DNA of 64,000 bases, from the NCBI GenBank assembly GCA_964059195.1, contig CAXKWD010000005.1:40873825-40937824 (forward strand), given 5' to 3'. Of this stretch, positions 23,935-35,784 are shown piece by piece. Positions within the stretch are counted from its first letter, which is position 1. The number at the start of each line of letters is the position of its first letter. Under the pieces are notes generated by a model. It was not told where the DNA came from. It did no database searches and was given only the letters and a program-made list of their open reading frames with translations. A program made the position numbers and the translations under genes. The stretch comes from Ectobius pallidus. Taxonomy: Eukaryota; Arthropoda; Insecta; Blattodea; Ectobiidae.

Positions 23935-24295
23935 AAGAAAATTAGGTACACTGATGTAACAAAGTGCAGAATGCGTTTGTGAAATCAGTTATAATTGCAA
24001 TTAAGTAATGCAGAAAATTAAGTTTTTTTTAATCGATTTCCGAGTTAAGCTCCAGATTGATACATTAAGCAGGACTTGCGGAAGAACAAAGGTCTAGTTT
24101 TTTAAAATCAGATTATCATAGTTCAGCATCAGCAGAACTATACAGATTTGTGATATCTTGACACTTACACACTCATATAAACATATAACAACAAAAAGTC
24201 AAATTGACCGGCTAGGTGATTGGAACCAGGGACCTCCAGAATGCGAGTCCAACATGTTACCATCTCGGCTACCTCGCTCAGTATAACGATCGACT
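23935..24295 (-). repeat. Modular repeat (tRNA-like SINE, family 2), reverse copy
   Basis: On the minus strand the tRNA-like head (24195-24290) reads GAGCGAGGTAGCCGAGATGG, then GGTCCCTGGTTCCAATC, a degenerate B box. The body includes GATATCACAAATCTG, GCTGATGCTGAAC and TAATTGCAATTATAAC and ends near 23935 at TTTGTTACATCAG. The same order of blocks recurs at 25174-25440 and 46246-46595. Confidence 0.85.
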
Positions 24296-24327
24296 TTGAT
24301 AAGCATATTTGAAAAAATAGTGTTATT

Positions 24328-24880
24328 AAGTGCCAGTATGGTACTTTATGAGATTGTGTGAGGGACGGGAAAATGTCTGTCCGTCCGTCCGTCCACACGT
24401 CTGTTCATCCGTATGTCTGTACGCGCGATAACTCAAATACGCTTAACCGGATTTTAATGAAACTTGGTATACGCATTTATAATGTTCATGGGAAGAAGCT
24501 TATTGATATTGGACCAAACTGGTTGACCAGTACCGGAGTAAAACCCAATTTAACTGTCTATTTTAAAGGCGCGATAACTCAAATACGCTATATCGGATTT
24601 TCATGAAACATGATATACGCATTTATAATGCCCATGGAAAGGAGTCGATTGATATTGTCAAAAATGATTACGCTGTTATCCCTAAGATAACTTATTCTTA
24701 TAATCACTAAAAAAGGATCAACCAAATCGGAATAATGCCCAATTTAGTGCCTTTTTATGGTAATATATCACAAAGGTGCAGATAACTCAAATACGCTTTA
24801 TCGGATTTTCATGAAACTTGGTATACGAATTTATAACGTTTTGGACAAAATTACTAGAGTAACAACCATTTTAAAAGTAA
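24328..24880 (+). repeat. Modular repeat: linker plus three copies of the 'AACTCAAATACGC' block
   Basis: The linker AGTGCCAGTATGGTA (24330) leads through a CCGT/GTCC simple repeat near 24376 to GCGATAACTCAAATACGCTT (24426). Related blocks recur at about 24571 and 24781, each followed by GGATTTTCATGAAAC and a GGTATACG-like string. The same linker and block occur at 41419 and 47133 on plus, and at 39330-39510 and 48525-48725 on minus. There is no coding capacity. Confidence 0.88.
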
Positions 24881-25094
24881 CATGTTTCTTTTAAATCATG
24901 TCTATACTACAATGCCCCATTCCTAATCATTGAGGGCTTTGACTGCGAAGCAGTCTGATGTTTATTTCGTTGATCAAGTTGAAATTGTGTACTACGTGAA
25001 TACTGTTATATAAAGAAAATATATTATAGTGAAATAATTAGCAAAGTTCTTTGCCACAGAATTTTGTGAAATGTTGACATATTTTAAAAATTTC

Positions 25095-25530
25095 AAGTTC
25101 CAATACCTTTAGCGTTGACAAACAACACTATTCCTTCATATATGGTTATCAAACTAGATAACCATCAAAAAATCTCGAGCGAAATTGCCGAAATGGTAAC
25201 GTCTTGGATTCGTATTCTGGAGGTCCGTGGTTCAAATCCCGGAGCCGGCCAATTTGGCAGGTTTTTTAATATTTCTTTAATTTTTATATGAGTGTGCGAT
25301 TGTCAAGATATCACAAATCTATAGTTCTGTTGATGCTGGACGATTTTAATCTAATTAAAAAATATATTTTCTGCATATCTTAATTGCAATTAAATTGATT
25401 CATCAAAAGCATTCTGGCATTTTGTTACATCAGTTTACCTGATTTTGTTTATTAAGTGACAGTATGTTACATTATAAGATTTTGTGGGGGACGGAGAATT
25501 GTCTGTCCGTCTGACTGTCTTTCCGAAGAT
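25095..25530 (+). repeat. Modular repeat copy with tRNA-like segment and linker
   Basis: The order here is a leader with TTGACAAACAACACTATTCC (25115), a tRNA-like segment (25174-25252, B box GGTTCAAATCCC), and a body with GAGTGTGCGATTGTCAAG and CATCAGTTTACCTGATTTT. The linker AAGTGACAGTATG and a GTCC-rich run follow, ending near 25530. The middle of the body is shorter than in the 46246 copy. This locus shows that body and linker are contiguous in the family. Confidence 0.85.
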
Positions 25531-25537
25531 AAAGCTT

Positions 25538-25600
25538 TGGCCACAGCGACGCAGAAACCCGCATGACTGGCCAACTTTTACGTGAAACACACTGTATATA
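25538..25600 (-). repeat. Short dispersed repeat, inverted partner of 23425
   Basis: On the minus strand this reads GGCCAGTCATGCGGGTTTCT and GCGTCGCTGTGGCC, matching 23440-23480. It abuts the modular repeat. Confidence 0.6.
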
Positions 25601-25799
25601 CCTAATTATTTTCAATTGTCATATTCAATTTCTATGGGAATCAAACATAAAACCCTCCCCCTCCCGTGGGATTTTACAACTCTCATATTTCTTTTGTTGA
25701 TATTGCCATCTACGAGTAGTGTAAGGTTTCAGTTGTTTGCTCCTTATCAATTACAGCATATCCCCGGAAAACACGGAAACCTATGTAAATACGGAGAAA

Positions 25800-27066
25800 A
25801 TACTTTATTTTAATTTTTTTTATGTTTATTCTTTACTCCTAATATTTCCAATTACCTTTTATTAATTAATGATTTCTGTTTCAGGTAAACTGTAACCATG
25901 ATTGATGAAAAGCCTTTGAATTTGAAGTGAGGTGGAGCATCGACAACATTACAGGGGAAGAGATTTATCATCCATTTTAATGAAAACAAATCAGACAATA
26001 TTCTATGATTATTTTCCGTACAGTCCTTTCAGAAAGTTCGTGAGGGTATTGAAATCCGACTGAAGGAATTCACCGAAAATAATAGATTTGAAACTGTTTG
26101 CAGACAAGTGTCATCATGGATGCAACCCCTACAAGCCGCTTAATCAGATAGTGCATAAAAATCTATAAAATCTACATCTTTCAGTTCACATAACAACTTT
26201 CAATCTTCTTTTGCTTCTGCGGTTTGTATAATGGACAACCCCGCTATTTCAATGACACATTTTGTAGGCAACTCGTATTTTCTTTCCGAAGAAATCCATT
26301 TTCAGTCCAATAAATTCGATTCGGGTAGAGTACAAACTCAAGTGTCAAAACTGTAACAAAGAATAAATATTCCAAGAGCATATCAGTGACTACAAGTATA
26401 ATCACAACAAACCAATTTTTGCAAAACCTTTTCCAATACAACCACACCATTCAACCAATATGAAAAAAACTTTAGATGTTCTTTATGCACATTCAAAATT
26501 TTACAAACTTAATATACTTGAACAACTTGAGATATAGAAATATAGATATTTTATAATCAGTGAAAACACAATAGAACACAATAAGCTTTTCGAATTGTAC
26601 CCTAACGCAACACGTTCCTACAACACGTAAATATTCTTTAGTAGCTAATGTGCACTGAAAGTGTTAACATCAAAAACACACTAAGGTATTTCTAGATGTA
26701 AGTATTTTTCCATCAACCCTTATTTATATTACGAAAATAGGTGTGCCACGTTGATTTTCCATTTTACTTATTTTCGTTGTATTATTTTCCATTTTGAGGA
26801 CTGATATTACCGAAATGCTCATATGTACATGATACCTAGTCTACAATTCCAATAAGGCCCTGCGAGAATATTGGCAAAATCAGCTATACTAATAATATTT
26901 GTTCACAATAGCTTTAAGATATTGCTTCTCTCAGTGATTCTTACATATAAAGAATAAATAAAGAAAACATCACAATGCTATGATCGCAATCGTATAATTC
27001 GTACATTTAAATGTTGATCAGTATTGAAAGTGATATGCTTAGTTTGCTAGACAGACATAATTAGCA
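25800..27066. other. Gene-free region
   Basis: AT-rich, with short non-ATG open frames only. No recurring repeat or gene was recognised. Confidence 0.5.
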
Positions 27067-27335
27067 TCTGGTTGTTCTAGTTGTTTATATTAATAAATTA
27101 TATTTAAAAGACCAACACCGATAAAAACGTGTATATAGCTTTATGTGTTTATATTTTAGAATATTGTTACATTAGCACCTCTATTAGGCCTACATCACAT
27201 CAGTTTGTACCAGTTATTTCTATGACTGAATTATATTTAAATACATACTACCACTAAAAATGTGTGTATAGTTCTAGGTATTTGTATTTTATAATATTGT
27301 TCTATTAAAAAAATAGGCTTACCTCACATGAATTC
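27067..27335 (+). repeat. Diverged tandem duplication, ~132-bp unit
   Basis: The stretch 27067-27203 aligns along its length with 27199-27335. Both contain GAATTATATTTAAA or AAATTATATTTAAA, an ATTTTA.AATATTGTT block and a TAGGC.TAC.TCACAT block. Many substitutions separate them, so the duplication is old. Confidence 0.7.
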
Positions 27336-29360
27336 TATCTATGTAACCTTACGTATAGAACTTGACAAACTCAAGTACGGTGTGATATTTTTAGTTATTA
27401 AAGTTTACAAAATATATTATGTAACTGTATTATTGTTTCTCAAAACCGGGAAAGCAATCAAGTCACATGTTATGTAACTGTTACACATTAGTTGAAATGC
27501 AAAACGTCACAGTTCACAATACTATAAAAAACTTACTTAGATTGTAAAAACTGTTAAATATTTAGTACGCATATTTTGCAGTGTATTTGTTAACTAACAG
27601 TTAAACGTTTGATTTTGTTATTTTCAACCAATTATATAAATTTACAAACCTACACAATATTTGAAAATTTTAGGACGTGCCTTTTTGGAATTGTGTTCTT
27701 AAAAATTTAGTAGTGATTAGGCACAAAATACTCTCTCTATATGGAATATTACCTTACTTCCAGGGAATGCTTATTGTCCCTATATAAGGCATAATTATTA
27801 ATTGTCTTATAATGGCTAGTATACAAACCAAACATATTCGGAAAATTTTATGAAATGGAAGCTTCTTTTATGTTAATCAGCGGGCCTATAATGGTTCTCA
27901 TGTGAAGGATGAAATGAGAGAAGCAAATATGTCTAACTTATCCCCTCCCATGTTTTCTGGAAATAAAAGCCCATCCAATCAAATGTGAAAACAAGGGCTG
28001 AGTTTGCTTTGCGAGGAGAGATTTGTTTCTTAGGAGGAAGAGGTCGTAATCAGTGTAATGGAAAAGGTAAGATCTCTCATTAAATTAAAACCTCGAGTAA
28101 TTATCTAGCTAATTAATCTTGCCTCTTTTGTCTTCGTCTCTACAAAGAATGTCTACCTATAGTGACAGTTTCCACTAACAAGGAGGCGGCGTTCTCCATA
28201 GCAACCAGTTTAATATTTACCTGCTGATATTCCTTAATAAGCTTTTCAAGTGTTCATGGAGTTAGCTTGCTTGCTTTTAAAATTGTGTTCGTTGGTTCAT
28301 TTCTGTTTGTGAGGCGTGGTTTTTCGTCGTAAAAACTCAAAAGGCTTTTCCTATGGAAGAGTAAATGGCCACTGCCAAATGCATCGAGTTACGCATAGAG
28401 TTACAAACACTTAGCAAAATTAGGAGCCTTTAACTGGTGTAAGACTATTCCAACCTTTCCTTGTTCAATTGCAAAGAACGAACCCCTTGTCACAGGTCTG
28501 ATCCTTGATCAACATGGGCTTGTCACTCCATCATATTACTAGCTAATGTGTTGTTATTTTTAGAGAGGGTTATACTAAGAATGTTTGAGAATATTTTAGG
28601 AGAAAATTCCCTCTGATACTGGGACTCGAAACAAATGGACTTCGGTTTTCCGTGCCGATACTCTAGCAACTGTTTTCGACAGAGTTAAGCTCATAGCACT
28701 TGACGGAACATCTGTCCTAGGATTCAAGAATATATACTTTTTGATTATACTATTTACAATAAAATCCTAAATCAACTTATTGGTATCACCTGTGGGTATG
28801 CCTTTCATATGACATCATCTTTCTGTTATTGCTTGCCCGTTTATAAAATCCAGACCGGAATGCGTGAATACGCTCAGAGAGCATCTTAATATCTACATAA
28901 TTATTTCTAACTGAATTAGTTTCAAATATATTTTTTGTCATCATAGTAGTGAGCTGAAATTAAAAACCAGTAAAATAGAAATGTGTAAGACATAGGTTAC
29001 ATTATGTACGCTTTATTATGCGTAGCTATAATTAATAATATCAATATTTAAGCTGTAAGATGTATCTTGCTGGAAGTAGTACCTCGTAAAACAAATGCTG
29101 GCAAAGCTGGAATATAATCTTTAGAAAATCGAGCATGAAGACTTGAAATACGATTTTCAAGTGTAATGTATCAATGTTTAAAAATACCTTGAAACTGCAG
29201 CGAACTCAGATCGTAATGAATCCCCGTTTACATGAAAGTACTCAAAACGTTCAGCGTACTGAGATCACCTGAATAAGTTACGCTAGGTTAATGCAATAAT
29301 TCAGCGAGATTACAAAAAGCATCTTTTCCCACCCCGTGAAGTGGAGTTAAGGTTTTCCTA
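27336..29360. other. Gene-free region
   Basis: No coding signal, RNA gene or recurrent repeat was recognised. Open frames are short and unrelated to known proteins. Confidence 0.5.
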
Positions 29361-29367
29361 AGTGTTA

Positions 29368-29642
29368 AACGGGGTACGCCTTGGTGAAGTGATTGAGGCA
29401 CTGAGGCAACCCAGAAAGATTCCCGATGAGGTCGGTGGGATTTTTCCATTGGCCTAATCCTTCTGGTTGCAGTATGACTCTGGAGTCGACTCAGCCTATA
29501 ACCGAAATGAGTACCAAGAGTATTCCTTGGGTCAAAAGCGGCCAGTGTTTATGGTTTTACAACCTTATCACCTTCATGTACCGAATGATTCAATTTGGGA
29601 GCCTCAAACTCCTGGAACCCTACGGGTCTCCACGGCTCAAAT
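29368..29642 (+). repeat. tRNA-derived SINE, family 1, diverged copy
   Basis: This begins GGGGTACGCCTTGGTGAAG and shares with 20735-21010 the blocks GGCCTAATCCTTCTGG, GTCGACTCAGCC and GGAGCCTCAAACTCCTGGAA. The B-box region is badly mutated (ATTCCCGATGAGGTCGG), so pol III activity is unlikely. It lies directly upstream of the truncated RTE-type LINE. Confidence 0.85.
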
Positions 29643-29689
29643 AGGCATCACTTTACCTTTTAGTGTTTCGTTTTAGATTTCATGTTGCG

Positions 29690-31700
29690 TAGAATAAACA
29701 CTGCAGAAGAAACTGGGAAGAAACACTGGGAAGAAGAAACACTGCAGAAGAAACACTGGGTGTGATGAAAACAATTGGAAGAAAACCATGGATGACAGAA
29801 GATATTCTCAATTTAATGGATGAAAGAAGGAAGTTTAAAAATGATAGCACAGAGGAAGGAATACGAAAATACAAACAACTAAGAAATGAAATAAATAGGA
29901 AATGCAAGAAGGAAAAAGAAAATTGGCTGCAACAGAGATGTGAGGAAGTAGAAGAAAAAATGATCTCAGGCAATATCGATGTAGCATACAGAAAAATACG
30001 GCAAAATTTTGGAGAAATGAGAAAGAAGTGCAAGAACCTCAGAAACACGACAGGGGAACTCATTTTAACAAAAGAAGAAAGAGCTGACCGATGGCAAGAA
30101 TATATAGAAGGTTTATACAGAGGAGAGGACCTAAAGGACACCGCTCTGGAAGAAGAAAAAGATGTGGAAGATGATGATAAAGGTGACCCAATATTAAGAT
30201 CAGAATTTGATAGAGCTTTAAAAGACTTAAACTCGAACAAGGCAATGGGAATAGACAAAATTCCATCAGAACTGCTTCAATCTTTAGGGCAAACAGGAAC
30301 TGAAAGCTTGTTCAGAATTATTTCCAAAATATATGATAAAGGCGAGATGCCTCAGGACTTCCAGAAGAGTATCATTTTCACAATTCGCAAGAAAGCAGGA
30401 GCAGAAAAATGCGAAAACTATCGTACAATAAGTCTCACAACATATGCTTCAAAACTACTAACTAGAATCATTTACAGGAGAATAGAGAAAAAAGTGGAGG
30501 AAATCCTTGATGAAGACCAGTTTGGGTTCAGGAAAGCAAAGGGTACAAGAGAGGCAATTATATCACTGCGACTTATTGTGGAAGGAAGAATGAAGAAAAG
30601 CAAAGACACTTACATGGCTTTTGTTGACTTGGAAAAAGCCTTTGACAATGTGAATTGGAATAAGATGTTTACAATTATGAGAAAGACAGGTCTTAAATAT
30701 AAGGATAGAAGAGTCATTCACAACCTATATCAGAATCAGACAGCTGTAATAAAGGTGGAAGGTGAAGAAAGGGTTGCAAGAATTAAGAAAGGAGTGAGAC
30801 AGGGATGTAGTCTGTCTCCCCTTCTGTTTAATTTATATGTTGAGGAAGCACTGAAGGAATTAAAGGAAATATTTGAATCAGGAATAAAAATTCATGGAGA
30901 AAAAGTAAAAATGCTGAGATTTGCTGATGATATTGTTCTGCTAACTGAAGATGAGGAAGACCTAAGTGAATTATTGAATGGTATGAATGGACTGTTAGAA
31001 AATAATTTTGGACTGAAAATTAATAAAAACAAAACAAAAGTGATGAGATGCAGCAAGAATGCCATAAGCAACATGAAGAACATTAAACTCGGAAATGACA
31101 AAATACAGGAGGTGAATGAATTCTGCTACTTGGGGAGCAAAATTACTAAAGATGGACGAAGCAAAGATGATGTGAAAAGCAGGATATTACAAGCAAAAAG
31201 GGCTTTCTTTAACAAAAAAAAGTCTATTGGTGTCAAATATTGACCTAAAAGTCAGAAAAACATTTCTAAAGTTATATGTTTGGAGCATAGCACTCTATGG
31301 CAGTGAGACGTGGACTTTAGGAAAAAGTGAAAGGCATAAAATAGAAGCTTTTGAGATGTGGTGCTATAGACGAATGTTGAAATTCAGGTGGACTGACAGA
31401 ATATCTAACGAAGAGGTCTTAGAAAGAATAGAGGAGCAAAGAAGTCTATGGACGACACTCATTAGAAGAAGGGCCAGTCTAGTGGGGCACATTATGAGGC
31501 ATCCAGGCTTGGTCAACACTATATTAGAAGGAACAATAGAGGGGAAAAATTGTAAGGGAAGACCACGATTAGAATATGCAAAACAGATTATTGGCGATTT
31601 TGGATGTAAAAAATATGTAGACATGAAGAGACTGGCTCAAGATAGGAAGAACTGGAGAATTGCATCAAACCAGTTGTAAAACTGATCACTACAGAGGAGT
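29690..31700 (+). mobile_element. RTE-type LINE, 5' truncated
   Basis: One LINE ORF2 remnant with RT and C-terminal region but no endonuclease. Its left boundary is marked by a short duplication of GAAGAAACACTG-like units at 29697-29758. The 3' boundary lies soon after the stop at 31679, with no long A-tail visible. Confidence 0.8.
29762..31679 (+). pseudogene. RTE-type LINE reverse transcriptase with one frameshift
   Basis: The main frame (29762-31243, 493 codons) carries the full RT order: NSNKAMGIDKIPSELLQS (about residue 155), YRTISLTTYASKL (about 220), FGFRKAKGTREAI (about 255), the catalytic Asp in VDLEKAFD (Asp 289), VRQGCSLSPLLFN (about 340) and FADD (387-390). All three catalytic Asp are present. 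At the A-run 31213-31220 the frame shifts. The C-terminal region continues at 31227-31679 with LYGSETWTL, NEEVLERI, RRASLVGHIMRH and KGRPRLEYAKQI, the pattern seen after RT in RTE/BovB-like LINEs. The endonuclease is missing, and the ATG at 29762 is just an internal Met. RT synthesises DNA at the target site from the element RNA. This is an inactive copy, but a fairly young one by its few lesions. Confidence 0.9.
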
Positions 31701-33860
31701 TGCGTAACATTTAGCGTAAAATGGATTTTCATGAATCTGTGAAAAGCACAAAAACTTGAATTATTTAGACAAAACTTCTATATTACATAAAACTATCAAT
31801 TTTTTTATTGTATACTTCTGGAAGGGATAGGAACTTCCTTTTAACATTTAAACTGATTCCTAATGACAAAACATGACTTTAAAGAATAAAATTTGCTTTG
31901 TGTTACCTTCTGCTTGCCATGCCTCTTTCGTAAAAACCTTACAATTATGGCTTATGACTGGTATTGGTCAAATTCTGGCATAATTAGCAGTGGCTGAATC
32001 TCAAAGCCAGCCTTTAAAATAATTTACATGGAAACGCTGTCATATTATCTGCACAACTTCCTTGTACGAAACATCGCTATCACCCACGCAAAGAAAATGC
32101 TCCTATTAATTAGTTTCACATAGTGACCCACACGCAAGACATAAGCATATCCCTGGAACGGTAGTGTTTTTGGAGTTCTTATAACTCATGCATTACATTT
32201 TTGCGCGAGAGATGCTGAATTAAAACATATTATAGGTGTATTATTGGACAATATGGTTGTCTTCATACTTCCCAAAACGAACGATGACGAATATAGAACT
32301 GGTGTTAATAACTGTGCCGTATAATAAAAAAATACGCAGACCCCACAATACTGTACAACAATAAAATTTCAGTCATAGAAATGTAGAAGCGCCTGGAGTG
32401 GACAGCAATTTCTCGGCCTTGTGAGCATTGCGTTTAGCTGAGTCGCCAACTGCAGGGGGGTTTTCATATTGTAGTCAACAATTGAGATTGGGAACATCAT
32501 TAAGGATTCCTTTAATTCTTAAAATAGTCGATTAACAAAAACAATGTACTGGCTAAAAATAACAGACAGATTCCTACATACTGTTGGTTAACCTAACCCT
32601 TAAGAATTATCAGCAACGATAAAATTTATTATGCTGTTTTCAAATTATTCTAATTTTAATTTAAAGGAGCTGTAAGTTGTTTACTTTCCAATTTAATATC
32701 AGGCCTTCCAATATTGAACTGTCACTCAAATTTGATAACCTTCAAGTCACTTCACAGGATAGTACTAGTTTTTAAGGATTAAATCTTTGTAACGAATTGT
32801 AGTGGCAAAACTATATTAAATGTTTTTTTATAAAAGAGTAAATACTGCAAAATTTGCTATTTTAATCTAACATAATATTATGTGAATTTACATAGGTATG
32901 GTAATTTTTTATGAATATGTTATTATTATTATTATTTTAATTATGGGTTTTATTTTTTGATCGGGCAAGCCTTCCAATATCAAAAGTGTTATCGTTGCTA
33001 AGAAACGGGTGATTAAGACTATGTTTCATATTAATGACACATATAGCTGTACATATGCTGTAATAGAATAAATGTTCCAACTTCCTGAAGTGATAAAGAG
33101 CATGAAATTAAACATTTTTCTCCATAAAATACCTTACTTTTAGGAAATGTTTCTTTTTCATGTTATGGTGGTATGAGGGAAACATTATAGTTTTCATGAA
33201 CCCTTACGGTTCACACCGTATACAATATCTCTACTTAAGCTTCTTGATACTTTATTTATATAGATGACTATTTAATCTTGAAGATGCATAGGAAGCAATA
33301 CCGACTGTCTAAAATACCATTTAAAATATATTCATTTATTCACCACTTATATATACATAATATATATATATATTTATTAAGCTGTTATATAAGTACAAAG
33401 CTGTTATAATCAATTACTTGAATAACGATGAATATAAAACCCGGAGGACCACCACGCCATTGAGTGGAAATAGCAGTCACAAGAGTAAGAATTATATCTT
33501 ATCTTGAAGTTAAAATGTGGAGTCCAGACCTTCAATTACTTAGTCACAAATCGTGTAGGTTTAAATACAATCAGCTTGCAATCTGATTACGTTAGAATTG
33601 ATGGGTTCGCAATAATGAGAATCTTTTCTCTAGTAATTTAATGTTCACAAATGATACTCGTAAATGAATTGAGCAATATTTAACACATTTCCTTATGAAG
33701 ACGTAAAATCTAAGATCACACGTCGAACAAGATGATTAATTTTTGTAATAATAATGAAAAGCCATCTTCACATACCTTTAACTGATTGACGATGAAGTGA
33801 TAGACGAGTAGTCTACTTACGACTCATAATAAGCGGACGAACGTCGGCTTCTAGAAGTGA
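31700..33860. other. Gene-free region
   Basis: Nothing recognised apart from short simple repeats: ATT units near 32921-32938 and a TA run near 33359-33372. Confidence 0.5.
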
Positions 33861-33863
33861 CTA

Positions 33864-34334
33864 TTGAAGATTCTTCTTTCGAATGCAGAAGAGGCAATTA
33901 TATCGCAAAATTCTGAAACAAATCTTAATGAAGGGGATATCATGCCAAAATTCATTTTTGAGGACAGAAGGAAACACAAGAATTTGGTCATTGAAGTTAA
34001 CTCCGAACTTCGGAAACGACTTCAAGGCAGAAAGTTGAAAGTTGGATGGCACATCTGCAATTGTTCTGACTATGTATCAGTACTACGTTGTCGTAACTGC
34101 TCTAAATATAACCATAGAGCACAAGATTCCATAGGAGAACTGACATGCCCGCATTGCGCAGGAAAACATAAGATCAGCGAATGTAGCGCGAGCAAAGAGA
34201 ACTATTCATGCATCAATTGCATTAATCACAATAAATACAATGACACACCAGTAAACATAAATCACTCAACCTTTGACAAGAACTGCACATGCTTCAAGAA
34301 TGCACTAAAAAGGAATGCAGACAAAATCGATTAA
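33864..34334 (+). pseudogene. LINE ORF1 C-terminal half with CCHC zinc knuckles
   Basis: The protein has LVIEVNSELRKRLQGRKLK and KVGWHICNCSDYVSVLRC, then a knuckle series (CRNCSKYNHRAQDS, CPHCAGKHKISEC, CINCINHNKYN), as in nucleic-acid-binding ORF1 proteins of R1/I/Jockey-group LINEs. The first knuckle has lost its last Cys (Ser instead). The TTG at 33864 follows a TGA directly, so the upstream part is truncated. ORF2 begins 31 bp after its stop. ORF1 protein coats the element RNA. Confidence 0.82.
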
Positions 34335-34365
34335 TGATATGGCTAATGATTACTAAAAAACAAAT

Positions 34366-35037
34366 ATGAAATGTATAAATTGTCTTCGAGTTAATCTACA
34401 ACATATGCGTGCGGCGACAAGTAATCTAATAAGTATTATGAATGAGAATCATGTGGATATTGCTTTTATACAAGAACCGTATCTTATAAATAACAACCCA
34501 GCTGGAATACCCAAATCGCTTAGGATCTATGTTAATGGAAATGGAAGAAAAAGAGCAGCTATAATAGTAAATAATAGATAAATAGATACAGTAGCAATCA
34601 TGCAACTTTCTAATGAAGATATCATAGTGATTGAAGTTACATACAGAACCTGTAAATGTTACGCAGTGAGCGCATATTGTGATATAGGCCTAACAGAAGA
34701 TATTGAGAGAAACATCAGACGATTGGAAGATATATTAAGTTATATCAAAGGAAATGGTCTGCTAATAGCGGTTGACAGCAATTGTCGCAGCAAAACATGG
34801 CACGACCTGCTAACAAATCAACGTGGAAAAGCGATAGAGGATCTCCTGATGCTGCGTGAGCTGAAAATCGTAAACAATATATCTGAACAAACTTTTGAGA
34901 CGATGAGAGCTAGAAGCTACATTGACTTAACAATAGTCAATAATAAATTGTTGAGATACGTGACCGACTGGGAGTGTGGCATTCAGGAAAGCTGCTCGGA
35001 TCACAAACTTCTATCCTTCAAACTCAACGCGACATAG
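34366..35037 (+). pseudogene. LINE ORF2 apurinic-type endonuclease domain
   Basis: NLQHMRAATSNLISIMNE and IAFIQEPYLINNNPAG are the N-terminal endonuclease motifs, with the metal-binding Glu in QEPY. After an in-frame TAA at 34579-34581 the same frame continues with VDSNCRSKTWHDLL, SYIDLTIVN and SCSDHKLLSFKL, the catalytic Asp-Asn and SDH motifs. The frame ends at a TAG at 35035-35037, then continues weakly to a frameshift at about 35100. The domain nicks target DNA to prime reverse transcription. Motifs are well kept, but the stops make it non-functional. Confidence 0.9.
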
Positions 35038-35092
35038 CATCGGATACAAATCGCAAGCATAAGTCAAAGAACTAGAAGGTACATAATAAAGG

Positions 35093-35616
35093 ATGGAGAC
35101 TTGGAAAAATTTGAACTATCCAAACGCCAATGTAGGTACAAAGATTTTAGATCGCGAGTTGAAGGAGAAACTGAATGATTACGACAGTGTTGATGAAGTG
35201 GAAAACTTAGCCTTCTCAGCAATTATGGCGGCGTGCAACACAACTTTCAAGATTTCTCGAGGGGCAAAATATGCCCTGAAAGGACATACCGTGCCCTGGT
35301 GGAAAGATGATCTAACTATATTAAGGAAAAGGACAAATGCGCTACGGAGGCGATTTCAAAGAACTACAACAAACGAAACTCTAAGGTCGGAAAGGAAGAC
35401 TAAATACTACGAAGGAAAATGCGAATATGAGAGGAAATTGAAAGAGGCAAAACTTAATTCATGGAAAGAGTTTTGTTCTATACCTGACGGAACCAACCCT
35501 TGGAATGCAATTTATAAAATAGCGGCAGGAAAACTCAGAACCACCACACCACTGACAACGCTCGAGAAAGAAGATGGAACATACACCACAGACACCGAGT
35601 GTACAATCAAGTATAT
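35093..35616 (+). pseudogene. LINE ORF2 linker between endonuclease and RT
   Basis: VPWWKDDLTILRKRTNALRR, SWKEFCSI and NPWNAIYKIAAGKLR are the usual conserved blocks between endonuclease and RT in R1-group elements. The ATG at 35093 is accidental, since the true frame comes in from upstream by a frameshift near 35100. The segment is cut at 35616 by the hairpin insert, and the protein frame resumes at 35785. Confidence 0.85.
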
Positions 35617-35784
35617 AAAAATCAGTATGAAGTCTTTTATACCGTAGAGCATGTTCAATTAAAATTAAAATTAGTCAAACATTAAAAACACTTGTTGCTC
35701 CACTTACATTATTTATGTAGATAAATAAATAAATAATGTAAGTGGAGCAACAAGTGTTTTTAATGTTTGACTAATTTTAATTTT
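35617..35784. mobile_element. 168-bp insert with perfect 55-bp inverted repeat
   Basis: The 11-bp string ATCAAGTATAT flanks the insert (35606-35616 and 35785-35795), a target-site duplication. Removing the insert and one duplicate keeps the host LINE reading frame homology. The arms 35661-35715 and 35730-35784 are exact reverse complements, with a 14-nt loop (TGTAGATAAATAAA). The right arm starts inside an (AAAT)n run like the LINE tails in this window. The first 44 bp (35617-35660) are unpaired. TSD length points to target-primed reverse transcription of a snap-back or template-switched RNA rather than a cut-and-paste MITE, but that is inference. Confidence 0.88.

Noticed and set aside
24376..24410. 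CCGT/GTCC and GACA tetramer runs considered as CRISPR-like repeats (also 23115, 39430, 41250, 47180, 48657)
   Set aside because: No spacers between repeats; these are simple repeats inside eukaryotic interspersed elements.
29680..30258. 192-codon minus-strand open frame
   Set aside because: Serine/leucine-rich antisense shadow of the RTE-type RT.
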